Positions 34,209 through 44,699 of a stretch of DNA of 64,000 bases are shown here, one piece after another. The DNA comes from Torymus aiolomorphi. Taxonomy: Eukaryota > Arthropoda > Insecta > Hymenoptera > Torymidae. The notes under the pieces are model-generated. The model ran no database searches, was not told the origin of the DNA, and saw nothing but the letters and a program-made list of their open reading frames with translations. The stretch is taken from the NCBI GenBank assembly GCA_036365515.1, contig CM070876.1, positions 95,675,300 to 95,739,299 on the forward strand, written 5' to 3'. Both the position numbers and the translations under genes were made by a program. Within the stretch, counting starts at the first letter, position 1. Each line of letters begins with the position of its first letter.

Positions 34209-35123
34209 TTAAACTTTTAACGCACTAACAACATTTTTTTCTAGAATTGTTAAATACTCGGCATATACTTCCAAAAACATTATTTCAAGAGAACTCTCGC
34301 TAAAATTTGCAAACATTAATTGATTTAGCGCGAGTTCTTTCATTTTGTCTTCTAGTTCATTAAATACAACGCCGATGAATCTATGGTCTAGTAAATGCAC
34401 GTCGTTTTTGCTAATTGCTTCCGTTTTAATAACATCGATCATTATACCGAAAATCTTGTTCACAAAACCCGACATTTCTTCTAACTTTTTTAATTTATAG
34501 TCTATACACTGTTGGAACTGTTTCAATCCGTAGAAAGTTGTATACTGCATCATAATCTTCGGTGGTTTTTCAGACTTCTCCTTTTTTGTAGCAGGTTCGT
34601 CACTGGTAGTGGAGGCGGCTGCCTCCTGATTGGCGTTATCGTCTTCAAAGTTGAACTGTTGAGCCTCGTGTTCGTACTGTAGGGTGAACGATGGCGGTGT
34701 TACTTGGGTCTTATCGGTGATTGATACGGTTCTATGACCGTAGGCTGTGGTCAATTCGACGTCGTGGTGCGGTAAATATATTTTTGCATATTTGCCTTGC
34801 TTAACAAAATCGCCTGATGACCATAGATACTCTCCGAAGGTCTTGAAATGGTTTTTTAATTGTTTCCAACTGTCAATATGCAGAGTTATATATTTATGCG
34901 GTGATGTATGCCCACCGAACCTGATACGGGTCGGAAATAGCCAACTGCATAATCCAAGCCGACGTAAACGAATTTGGACTACGAATTGTTGAGAGCGTAA
35001 ATCGAATTGTACAGTAAATTCGGCACTAGTTTTGTTTGAGACATTTTTAAAAAATACTGACTTAACGTTGGTAAAAATGTCACGACTTCGTCGAGGTAGA
35101 GCGACTGACTGAGGGTGGCGCGG
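34209..35123 (-). CDS. Unrecognised 304-codon open frame, no ATG at its head
   Basis: A frame without stops runs from just after a TAG at 35126-35124 to the stop at 34209. The first in-frame ATG is only at 34754, giving 181 residues, but the sequence upstream looks protein-like: VSVFFKNVSN-type start region, then FVVQIRLRRLG, FPTRIRFGG and YITLHIDSWKQLKNHF. This upstream part vaguely resembles a PC4-type ssDNA-binding fold, which is a weak impression. A charged Ala/Ser/Glu/Lys linker follows (about residues 175-205), then a helical C-terminal half with TFYGLKQFQQCIDYKLKKL and SSLEIMFLEVYAEYL. The real start may be a lost ATG, a non-ATG codon or an upstream exon. Function unknown. Confidence 0.6.
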   Translation of the reverse strand, partial: PRHPQSVALPRRSRDIFTNVKSVFFKNVSNKTSAEFTVQFDLRSQQFVVQIRLRRLGLCSWLFPTRIRFGGHTSPHKYITLHIDSWKQLKNHFKTFGEYLWSSGDFVKQGKYAKIYLPHHDVELTTAYGHRTVSITDKTQVTPPSFTLQYEHEAQQFNFEDDNANQEAAASTTSDEPATKKEKSEKPPKIMMQYTTFYGLKQFQQCIDYKLKKLEEMSGFVNKIFGIMIDVIKTEAISKNDVHLLDHRFIGVVFNELEDKMKELALNQLMFANFSESSLEIMFLEVYAEYLTILEKNVVSALKV

Positions 35124-35319
35124 CTAGGCCCGTACTTATTCTCTCTCCAGCGCGAATCCCCCTCCTTTCTACCACGAGCTACGATTGGCTACTCGATTGT
35201 TATGTAAAATCCGAGCGCCCCATCATGAACGTTTACGCGTATGTATCGGAGAGTGGGGAGAAGCGCTTGGAAACTCGCGGAGCCCTTGAGAGACAGAACC
35301 ATAAATTTTCCCGTTAAGG

Positions 35320-35665
35320 GTTTTGAGCCTCAAAGAAGAAAACGGCTCATGTGTTTTTCACCACTTGAAGAAAGGGAACGTCTAATGTGTTTTTTACCGC
35401 TTGAAAAGCCGTTACGCATATACTTTTCGGTGACTCGAGTTGCTTATGTTTCAAAGCCTCAAAGAAGAAAGCGCCTCCCGTGTTTTTCACCACTTGAAAA
35501 AAGGAAACAGCTAAGGTGTTTTTCATCACTTGAAAAAACCATTACGCATATGCTTTTCGGTGACTGGAGCTGATTATGTTTCAAAGCTTTAAAGAAGAAA
35601 GCGCCTCCAGTGTTTTTCACCACTTGAAAAAACCGTTACGCATATGCTTTTCGGTTTCTTCATGG
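35320..35665. repeat. Short-repeat array upstream of the unrecognised frame
   Basis: Units of about 130 bp start near 35325, 35458 and 35586 (CCTCAAAGAAGAAA or GCTTTAAAGAAGAAA). Within them GTGTTTTTCACCACTTGAA or a near variant occurs five times and TTACGCATATGCTTTTCGG three times. It lies about 200-540 bp upstream of the minus-strand frame, so it could be a promoter-proximal element, but this is only position-based. Confidence 0.75.
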
Positions 35666-35845
35666 AATAGTACATATTCGTTTCAAGATAAAAAAGGTAA
35701 GGAATTAAATTTAGCGGACAAGGTCGTTAAATGAATACGACGTTTGTTTAACTTTTTTTTATTGTTCGATCAAATTAAAAAAAATACATTTTAAACTTAC
35801 AAATATATGAATAATATAAAATTACAGCATGGGAACGTAGGCAGC

Positions 35846-36759
35846 CCTCGCCATCGCCAGCTCGCCCTAGGGACCAGGCTGATTTACGGGCCGTAAACCT
35901 AGCGTGGGAGGGGGACGATCGCCTAAATCCGGCGAGAAGTACGAGCTGGCCCAACTACTCCGCACCAGGCATGATGGTCAATTTCTCGAAGTCGGGGTTA
36001 TACCACTCGAGAGACATAGGCCAAATAGTGTGGAAGTCTCAAATACGCTTCTCTGGTGCGAAGAGCCAGAGTATAGACGTATTCTTGGCAGAGCTCGAGG
36101 ATTGCAGACTCCCAGCCAATTTGACGGAAGAAGAGATGTTATTGCCGCTATCGGAACTCTTCACCTACACGGCCGCCACGTGGTACAGAAATGAGAAGGA
36201 AAAGTGGACCACGTGGCAAAAATTTGTAATGGCTGCGCGACGCTAGTACGGCGCGAGCCGAAGATACCAGCAGCGGCTAGTGGCAGAAACCAACAGCCGC
36301 ACGCAAGGGGTGGAGGAAATCGTGAGGGACTAAGTCACATGCCTCATCGCGATCATGAGAAAGAGATCGCCCGCCCCCATCCTCGAACATCAGCTGGACC
36401 AGCTCCACCGCAACCTCAAACCACGGTTGCAAACGATGTTTCGGAGATCGGACTTCCACACCGTCGAGGAGCTGCTGGACCTGGCGGTAGATGCCGAGCA
36501 AACCTTGGAATATTCCAACGCCTATCTACCGCCGTCACCATCGGAATCAACCTTGTTGACAGAAATGGCATACAAGCCGCCCCCTTCGAGCGATACGTCG
36601 CACAAGTCAAAAGGGCACAAGGAGGGCAAAGTGGCAGCGGTCACAAAAGAGCGAGGCACCAAGCAGAAGAGCTTGGAGGAAACTGAAGCAGAGCATCGCC
36701 GACCTCGGAAATCCCAGAGGAGAGAGCTCTGGACGAACTTCCCGGACGGGGCCGCGTAG
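35846..36759 (+). pseudogene. Gypsy-type gag (element G1)
   Basis: Gag frame with two in-frame stops (36244 and about 36334). It contains IRFSGAKSQSIDVFLAELED, RLPANLTEEEMLLPLSELF, YTAATWYRNEKEKWTTWQ and LDQLHRNLKPRLQTMFRRSD, a retrotransposon gag domain followed by a lysine-rich tail. It is closely related in layout to the gag at 26800-27170. TTACAGCATGGG just before it may be a splice acceptor. It is followed by nucleocapsid and protease sequence. Confidence 0.85.
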
Positions 36760-36879
36760 AGGGCGCGGCCACGGACCAGCAGGTCAGAACGGATCCGGGA
36801 AGCCCCCGGAACAGAAGAGCGAAAAGGCGCAGGATAACCTTTCGCCACCAGCTAGTTCCGGAGGCAGCCCTCCGAAAGA

Positions 36880-38121
36880 GCTGAGGCCGCCAATGAGTTG
36901 TTCCTCGTGCGGCCTCCTGGGATACATTGCCCGATTCTGCCCCAACTGCTCGGGACACGGAGAAGAGGAACGAGTAGGTGGCATCGTGTAGACCTCTTTC
37001 TCGTATGTCAAAAGGGATACCGCGGCTGCGTGCAACACTTGCCCGACCGCGCAAGAGTCAATGGCGCACAAGCCGGTTAGTAGTCGAGGAGAGGCCTCGA
37101 CTAAGCGACCTCTCGACGAAGAGACACGATGGTAGCTGCGAATCGGGGTCGGCGAGTCCGAATTCCGCGCGCTGGTGGATCCAGGAGCGTCTACGACGGG
37201 CATGGGTACAGTTGGCCTCCAACAGTCAACAGCGCTCGGGTGTAAATTCGTGGCGTCCAAGAAACAAGGGGTAAGACTACCGACGGAAGACGCAGCCCTT
37301 TGTTAGGCTATACGATCATACCGATCACGGTGGCAGGACTGACTCAGGCCATACGAGTGGCCGTCATGCCCCAGCTGGACGGAGACTGCTATTTAGGGGT
37401 CAACTTCGTACGAGCGTTTCGGGCCGTACTTGACCCGGATACGGATAGGCTATTCTGCAAGAACGCAGGAGCCTATGTCGAGCTTGAGGTTGCAAGCGTG
37501 ACAACCGATCACCTAGCAGTGTCTACCACTGGGCAAGACGCCGGCGTCCTTCAGCCAGAGAAGCTGAAGGCTAAAGCGGAACAGAGATCTCCAGCCGACC
37601 TCATGGAACGTCGAGTTGGCAGGTCGTGGAGATCTAATTGGATCGCTGCCTTGCACCCCAAAAGGCTACGAGATGCCTCGCCGATACGCAAGGTCAAGAC
37701 AAAGACGGTGGTAGGGGAAATCAATCGGAACATATTCCTCCGGTTCGGTTGCCCGGAAGTCTTCGTATCAAACCACGTCACAGCGTTTTCGAACCATGTC
37801 GTGGCAGACTTCCTGAGGAAGCGCGTTGTGCATCACGCCAACACTCCACCCTACCACACTCCGGCTACCCAGGTAGAGCGCACCCATCAGGCGTTAAAGT
37901 CGTTGGTTGCTCCTTACCTTAAAGAGCAGCACACCACATGGGATGAGAAACTCCTAGAACTTGTCCTCGCCATGAATACGGCTGTGCAGATCTCTGCATG
38001 TGCCACGCCAATGGTTACGCCCCGCCGACGTCGTACCAATCAAGGGGGTTTCTTAGGAACATGCAACCTGTGTCAGGCGGTTGGACACAGGGCGTCGGTA
38101 TGCTTTGAGGTGGTGTGTTAA
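36880..38121 (+). pseudogene. G1 nucleocapsid-protease fused to integrase core, RT and RNase H missing
   Basis: Order: a knuckle CSSCGLLGYIARFCPNC (about 36900), a retropepsin start FRALVDPGASTTGMG (DPG where DTG/DSG is usual), a frame change near 37300, the retropepsin end YLGVNFVRAF, then from about 37700 an integrase core. The integrase shows FVSNHVTAFSN where the family has a catalytic Asp, so that residue looks changed to Asn, and TQVERTHQALKSL with the catalytic Glu. Nothing between protease and integrase remains, so about 2 kb of RT/RNase H was deleted. From about 38040 the frame passes into another zinc knuckle, CNLCQAVGHRASVC. Confidence 0.8.
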
Positions 38122-38310
38122 GGGTGCAACAAGAAGGACCACACGATCCGGAATTTCCCTGATCGCCCTCCCGCACCGCCGAGCCAGACGACCTCCTGTC
38201 AGGTATGCGGCGTACCTGGTGTCGTATTCCACACTTTTGTGAACTGCGCATACTTTCGCCGGGTTTTAAAAAACGAGCAAGTCGGAGGACGGAGGCCATA
38301 AGTCCGTCTG
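38040..38310 (+). pseudogene. Nucleocapsid with three knuckles (start of element G2)
   Basis: CNLCQAVGHRASVC, then after a stop (TAA at 38119) CNKKDHTIRNF as a damaged second knuckle, and CQVCGVPGVVFHTFVNC as a third. These precede the G2 protease and reverse transcriptase on the same strand, so they are probably the end of G2 gag. The join to the G1 integrase is direct, with no LTR between. Confidence 0.65.
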
Positions 38311-38589
38311 CTCCCGTGACCTGCGAGCTACGAAAGGTAGGATGGATTGATATGGCATCTCTACACCCCGACTTAATAGATAGTCGAGAGATATCAGAAG
38401 GAAGAGAGCGAGAGTCTTCGGAACCGAGAGGAGTGACCCAGGAGATGTGGTGGGTTGGTACGACCCCGGCGATTCAGGCGACGCGACCTACGAGGACAGC
38501 GAGGAGTGGGAGGATTCGGAAGGAGAAGATTTTCCTAGCCCTCCGTGGAATGTTCGGCAATGCGCTGCCCAGAATAGGCTGAACCAAAG

Positions 38590-38926
38590 GAAGGCAAAGG
38601 TCCAGGGGTGGAGAGTGAGAGAGAGCGAGCGGTAGAGAGGAGAAGGAGAAGAGAGAGCGAGTGAAAGGCAGAGAGAAGATGCAGAGTAGGGAGAGAGGCA
38701 GAGAAGAGGGAGAATAAGGAGAGTGTCAGTGAAAGGAAGGGAAGGGGGAGCGTAGAGAAAGAGAAAGCGGTAGAGAAAAGGAAGCTGGCCGTGTGAAATA
38801 GAGAGTGCCGGAAGGAGGACCGCTCAAAACGAGAAGTGAGCTGAGAGTAGAAGAGTAGAGAAAGGGGAGAATAAGCAGGACCAGAGTGAAGAGATAGAAA
38901 GTGAGCAGAGGGAGATAGCCGGCCTG
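38590..38926 (+). other. Purine-rich (GA/AG) stretch between gag end and protease
   Basis: About 340 bp, mostly A and G on the plus strand, would encode Arg/Glu-rich sequence. The gag-like ORF at 50401-51789 also ends in an Arg/Glu repeat, so this may be the matching linker of the element. Confidence 0.6.
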
Positions 38927-39358
38927 ATGGAAGAAAACCGTAACTTTATCGGTATAGAACTGGGAGGGCAGTCATACAAGGCGTTGTTCGATCCGGGAGC
39001 GATGCTGCCGTTGGTAGGACCCGCGGTTACGGAGAGGTTCCAAAACAGATTGGAGGAAAGTAACGCGACCACCCGGACAGTCACGGGTGGAATCACCCGG
39101 GTGCTGGGGACTCTAAAGGTAATGTTAGAGATCTATGGAACCGCGCAACCCCTTTCGATGAAGGCCGTGCCTAACCTCGATCAAGACGTTATACTGGGGA
39201 TGGACTTCTGCCGGTTGTTCGACGTGGACGCTAAACTGGGAAGGCGGCGTTGGAGAGTGGAGGAAGGCAGGTGGAGGCCCTTTGTGAGAGCTGGGTATGA
39301 TACAAGGAGCGCTATTTTTGGAGAGTGTGCAGGGATTTCGAAGCTTAAAAAGACGTAA
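38927..39358 (+). pseudogene. Gypsy retropepsin (element G2)
   Basis: Open frame with FIGIELGGQSYKALFDPGAM (active site again DPG), LPLVGPAVTERF, and the second retropepsin motif VILGMDFCRLFDVD. The protease would cut the gag-pol precursor. It is followed within 25 bp by the reverse transcriptase leader in a different frame. Confidence 0.85.
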
Positions 39359-39364
39359 AGAGAT

Positions 39365-40720
39365 TGTTTAAAGCGATTAATGGACCGCATCCTACTCTAC
39401 CCCGAAGGGGGTAGTGAATTGGGCTTGACCAATCTCACTGAACATTCCATCATGCTAACCGACTTCACCCCGATCAAGCATCGTTTACGTAGAATGTCGC
39501 CGAAGGTGCAACATATCGCAATAGAGGAGGTAGAGAGGATGTTCAACGAAGGGATAATAGAGAGATCGGCTAGTGATTATAGCAGCGCTCCAGTGATTTT
39601 TCGCAAACATGATGGATCTTTCCGATTTTGCGTGGACTTTTTTGAATTGAGTGACGAAGAAGGACGCACATCTGATCCCTAGCATGGATTCTATATTAGA
39701 CAAGCTGCGACGCCCGCGCTATCTAACGACGGTGGATCTCAAGCAGGCATATTATCAGATTCCGATGGAGCCGATAGCTGGAAATACACTATCTTCGCAG
39801 TACCCGGGTCAGGGTTGTGGCAGTTTAAACGCATGCCGTGTGTGCTGACCAACGCACCTATGAAATTTCAGAGACTAATTGATTCATTGTTCAGGCCGGA
39901 GTTTAAACCTACTGTGTTTAGTTACTTGGACGATATAATCATTGCTACGGAGACGTTTGAAGAGCATCAGTACTGGGTAGAGCTAGTGCTGATGAGACTA
40001 GTGGAGGTACGAATCAAAGTGTATAAAGAGAAGTATGAGATGTGTTGTTCGATAGTGGCGTATCTGGGATTCTTGCTGGACAAAGATGGATTGAGACCTG
40101 ATCCCGAGAAGATAGCACCGGTACTGGAATACCCGGCTCCAATATCAAACGCAATATCAAACAATTGCGGAGATTCTTGGGGACGGTCGGGTGGTATGCG
40201 CGATTTATAAAAAACGGCGCATCCAGAAAGCTACAATTGGTAAAGTTATTGCGCAAAGCTAGAGAGTGGAAGTGGAGGGACGAGCAATAAGAGGCGCTTG
40301 AGACTTTGAAGAGAGCATTTGTGATGGCACCGGTGTTAGCAGGGCCTGACTTCAGCAAGCCCTTCGTCGTGCAGTGTGATGCGAGCCACTTTGCCATCGG
40401 TGCCGTGCTAACACAGCAGGGAGAGGACGGAGAGCATCAGATCGTGTACATTAATAGAGTGTTAATCCCGGCAGAGAAGAACTATAGTACTACCGAGAAG
40501 GAGTGTGTGGCGATGTTATAGGCTATCAAGAAATTGAGGCCATACCTCGAGGGATATCAGTTCACAGTGATCACGGATCATAGTGGATAACGGAGAATTG
40601 CAGCAATGGGATTTTGACATCATCCATCGCAAAGGGGCGCTACATCACGTGCCCGACACTCTTTCACGACTTCAAGAGGAAGAGGAAGTGGGAATAGCCG
40701 GTTCTGATGAAATCAGGGAT
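39365..40720 (+). pseudogene. Gypsy reverse transcriptase and RNase H (element G2), frameshifted
   Basis: Reverse transcriptase begins near 39440 with IKHRLRRMSPKVQ and VERMFNEGIIERSASDYSSA. It continues after a frameshift near 39650 with YLTTVDLKQAYYQIPM (catalytic Asp), a frameshift near 39800, then the YLDD box in VFSYLDDIIIATETFEEH (about 39930) and FLLDKDGLRPDPEKI. RNase H follows with FVVQCDASHFAIGAVLTQQG and STTEKECVAML, a stop at about 40519, and ITDHSG before a deletion near 40590. The order protease-RT-RNase H-integrase is that of Ty3/gypsy elements. Confidence 0.9.
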
Positions 40721-41790
40721 CCGTAGTACCTTAAAATGTTTGAGAACTTCCCAAGGTCTTCCAAGAAATATTCGAGTTGAAAAGTAGAAGACGGGAACCT
40801 GTACAAGTACCGAATGGATCCGCTACTAGACCCAATTCAAAATAGAGAGGAGAAGTGGAGGTTAGTGGTGCCTGCTGAGTATAGAGAGAGAGTACTGAGC
40901 GACGCTCACTGCCTCCCCTCAGCCGGGCGTTTAGGAATAAACAAGACTTATGACGGATTATCGAGAGAATATTATTGGAAAGGGGCATAACATGATGTCC
41001 ATAACTTTGTGCGCGGATGTGATCCATGTCAGCGATATCAAGCCGCTCAGACAGGGCCGCAAGGTTTGATGGGCGATAGAGTTATAGAGAGACCGTGGGG
41101 GTGGGCGCGATCGATACGATGGAGTTCCCACCTAGCAAAGGCCAGAACAAGTACCTACTGGTCTTTCAATATCTCTTTACGAGATGGATAGAGGTGAAGC
41201 CGTTGCGTAGAGCGAAGGATAAAGCGGTGGCGAGAGCGATAGAGGAACTAATCTTGTTCCGGTTGGAGACACCGATGTATCTTCTCAGTGATAACGGGAG
41301 AGAATTCGATAATAAGGTGGTCAAGGAGACGTTAGCGGAACATGGAGTGCAACACATAGCCACTCCTCCTTACCACCCGCAAGCAAATCCCGTAGAGCGA
41401 CGTAACCGTCGCAACACCTTGAAAGCAATGATTTCGACTTTTGTGGGTTCGGACCACCGAAATTGGAATGTTCACATCCACGAGTTTCGGCATGCGGTGA
41501 ATACTGCATGGCAATTATCGACCAAGGTGTCCACGGTATTTCTGAATTTCGGACGACAGCCACAACCTGTAAAGAGTCGGAGAAGAGAAGTGGAGGGAGT
41601 AAAATTAATAGACTAGAGCCAGGCGTGTGGGAGGATAGGTTAAAGAGGCTAGACGCGTTGAGAGATTTAGTGAGTAAGCATATGGATGAGGCGCGGCGCA
41701 AGTAAGAACGGCATTATAATAAGGGCCGACGGGACGTACGATTCGGCGTAGTTGATTTAGTTTTGCAGGAAACTCATTTTCGCTTCAAAA
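40721..41790 (+). pseudogene. Gypsy integrase and C-terminal tail (element G2)
   Basis: The N-terminal zinc region spans about 40900-41040: HCLPSAGRLGINKT, where the second His of the HHCC motif is Arg, and CDPCQRYQ. A frameshift near 41095 leads into the catalytic core, open from 41095 to 41616: IDTMEFPPSKG (first Asp), YLLSDNGREFDN (second Asp) and ANPVERRNR (Glu), with 34 residues between second Asp and Glu by my count. The tail with LVSKHMDEARRK and ERHYNKGRRDVRFG follows in another frame. An inverted copy of this part occurs at 52790-53655. Confidence 0.9.
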
Positions 41791-42447
41791 GCGCACATAA
41801 CCGAATTAAAGAGATACGTCGCACCACGTACGTGTAAGAGGTAAAGAGAGAGGGAGGGCGTTATATTAAGCGAATAGAGACGAGTGTGGGGATGCAATGA
41901 AGAAGGGAAACTTGAGAAACTAATCACCATATTTTTTTTCAAGAGGGTGCCATAGAGAGAGCGAGATGAGAGCATCGCGGGTCGTCCGGGGCAGCGGGAG
42001 TTGGGGCAGTCATACTCCCTACAAGGAGTTTCAACCACCTTTGGATGCAGCCAGGTTGGACCTACAAGGTAACGTGGAGGATTTGTCTATGGGGCAGATG
42101 TGTTAGCTCCACCTTTCTCCCAAGCCGTTGGGGCTGCGTTCGGTGATTCTCGACGTAAAGAGAGAGAGACGACCCAGCCAGGACTCGTTCGGTGTATCGA
42201 GCTTCGCGAAGATAGAGAGAGGGAGGTCAGAGGGCCCGTATCAAGTGGAAGAGAAGAACCAATTAGAGAGAGTAGAGAGAGAGCGTGTGCAGGAGAAAAG
42301 GCGTGAGGAGGAGAGGGGGCGGGAATTATTAGAGAGAGGGAGAGGAGTGGAGGGGCTTGCGACCCCACCGATTATTGCTGTATCCGCCGCAATTGTGGCG
42401 ATAGTACCCGCGGGACTGGACGACCGCATAGCCCGGGAGCTCAAGCA
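41791..42447 (+). pseudogene. Charged ORF downstream of G2 integrase, cut by the palindrome
   Basis: From about 42128 an Arg/Glu-rich frame contains VKRERRPSQDSFGVSSFAK, VERERVQEKRREEERGREL and VSAAIVAIVPAGLDDRIA. It is colinear with the inverted copy at 51951-52424, where it continues into RSQGIIPQRWHQQ. Here it is interrupted exactly after RIARELK by the palindrome at 42448. The coiled, charged composition suggests a gag N-terminus. The function is not established. Confidence 0.6.
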
Positions 42448-43827
42448 TTACTATTTAATTGCAGTTATATCCTTAATTTATAATAATAACATATTTCGAC
42501 GAGCTATTCAGAATAGTTTTTTTCTGAAGTGTCGTAAAAACTTAAAAGATTTTGGTCAGGTGAGCAATCCATGTGGATTTTTTGAGATCCATGTGCATTT
42601 GTTGGAATTCATGTGGATTTGTTGGGATACATGTGGATTTATTGAAAGTGGATTTGTTGGAATCCATATGGATTTGTTGGGATGGACGTGGATTTATTGA
42701 AATCCATGTAGATTTTTTTTAATCCACGTAGGTATTTTAAATAATCCACATGGATTTTCATCATGAATATTCACGTGGATGATCCACGCGGTTATCCATT
42801 TTAATCCACATGGACTCCATGTCAATCGACGTGGATATTTTCAACACGGTTGATTTTAACTTGTTTACAGTACTGTTTTAGAGGATACAAATAAAAACAA
42901 TGATTTTTCCGTTTGACTCCTCTCTCTCTCTCTCTCTCTCTCTGGTCGGGTAAGTGTCAACATCGTCTGTTTTTGCTCCCGCTTTATTCAAGCATTACTG
43001 ATAAATTGTTTCACTCCTCGGAGTGCTTTTTCATCAGAAAAGTGGCTCCATCGGCTCTCAAGCTACCCGCCTAAGTGCCCATGTTGCACATGGTGTACTA
43101 TGAGCAGCTTGAGAGCCGATTTCACTCCTCGGAGTGCTTTTTCGACAGAAAAGTGGCTCGATCGGCTCTCAAGCTGCTCATAGTACACCATATGCAACAT
43201 GGGCACTTAGGCGGGTAGCTTGAGAGCCGATGGAGCCACTTTTCTGTCGAAAAGCACTCCGAGGAGTGAAATAATTTATCAGTAATGCTTGAATAAAGCG
43301 GGAGCAAAAACAGACGATGTTGACACTTACCCGACCAGAGTGAGAGAGAGAGAGGAGTCAAATGGAAAAATCATTGTTTTCATTTGAATCCTCTAAAACA
43401 GTACTCTAAACAAGTTAAATATCAACCCTGTTGAAAATATCGACGTCGATTGACATGGAGTCCATGTGGATTCAAATGGATATCCGCGTGGATCATCCAC
43501 GTGAATATTCATGATGAAAATCCATGTGGATTATTTAAAATACCTACGTGGACTCAAAAAAATCTACATGGATTTCAATAAATCCACGTGTATCCCAACA
43601 AATCCATATGGTTTCCAACAAATCCACTTTCAATAAATCCACATGTATCCCAACAAATCCACATGGATTCCAACAAATGCACATGGATCTCAAAAAATCC
43701 ACATGGATTGCTCACCTGACCAAAATCTTTTAAGTTTTTACGACACTTCAGAAAAAAACTATTCAGAATAGTTCGTTGAAATATGTTATTATTATAAATT
43801 AAGGATATAACTGCAATTAAATAGTAA
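42448..43827. mobile_element. Giant foldback: 1.38-kb near-perfect palindrome
   Basis: Arms of about 670 bp (42448-43120 and 43161-43827) are reverse complements with few mismatches, separated by a 40-bp spacer. The outer ends are TTACTATTTAATTGCAG and its complement. Each arm contains a run of variants of AATCCACATGGATTT (about 42565-42840 and mirrored), a GA/CT microsatellite, and an inner block with its own inverted repeats. The spacer duplicates part of the inner block directly. No coding gene lies inside. It resembles foldback-type DNA transposons, and the left end interrupts the G2 downstream ORF. No target duplication was found. Confidence 0.85.
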
Positions 43828-44690
43828 AGACATGTAACATACATATATTATTGGAATCATATAATAAGATCATTAATGATATGATACTCAATGTGGAGAA
43901 AAGAGAAATGATGGTCAACGGGTCGCGTGCTCGTGCTACTCGATGCCGACCCCCAATAGCAACATCACACGAGGCCAGTGCCGAGCGCGTCGACGTGTAC
44001 TCATATTAGCAGATACGAAGAACAGTCAAGACGGCAAAGGCGACAGTGCTAGGAGGCGACGTCTTGTCTATAACGTCCCTGTTGGCAGAACTCAGCTTTG
44101 GCCAATTTTCATATAGTTATAAAATAACTTTACATATTAAAGGATATTGACATGTCGTTGCTTTATAGGTTTATTAATTTTAATAGATTTTTAAATAAAT
44201 TGTATGTACATTAATTATTATTTATTATAATTGAAGTTTTTGCCTACCATTTACTGATGTACTGGAAGGTATATTTGAAAATTTTTTAAAAAAATATTTT
44301 TTTTTAGTTTGTTATGTAGTAAATATTATATACTTATAGGTATAGTCTTTAGGCTATACTCGTAGGTATATCTCCTTTGCATAGGAGTTTGCATAGGATT
44401 CAGTTGCTTGTTGATAGATTTAAGACTTGGGTGTAGATCTCTTATACGAGAGAACCAAAATCAATTTTGATTCTGTGTAAATTGTAGCTAAAGACAGTAA
44501 GTACCTATAAGCATACAAAAATGTCTAATTACACAGAATATTTTGTATACTCATGGGTAGTGCCTTTAGTTATACCTTTTATTACTCGGTAAGTCACTTA
44601 TTGGTTGGGTGACTTTATCACAGGAAATATTGGACCTATATGGACAAAATGACTTGATTCATATTTGATATTATTTCTTCTGATTATAAT
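43828..44690. other. No gene recognised
   Basis: AT-rich sequence with a G/C-richer patch at 43900-44100 and repeated TATAGGTATAGTCTTTAGG-like text near 44330-44370. The expected continuation of the G2 downstream ORF after the palindrome is absent. Confidence 0.5.
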
Positions 44691-44699
44691 GGTTATGGG

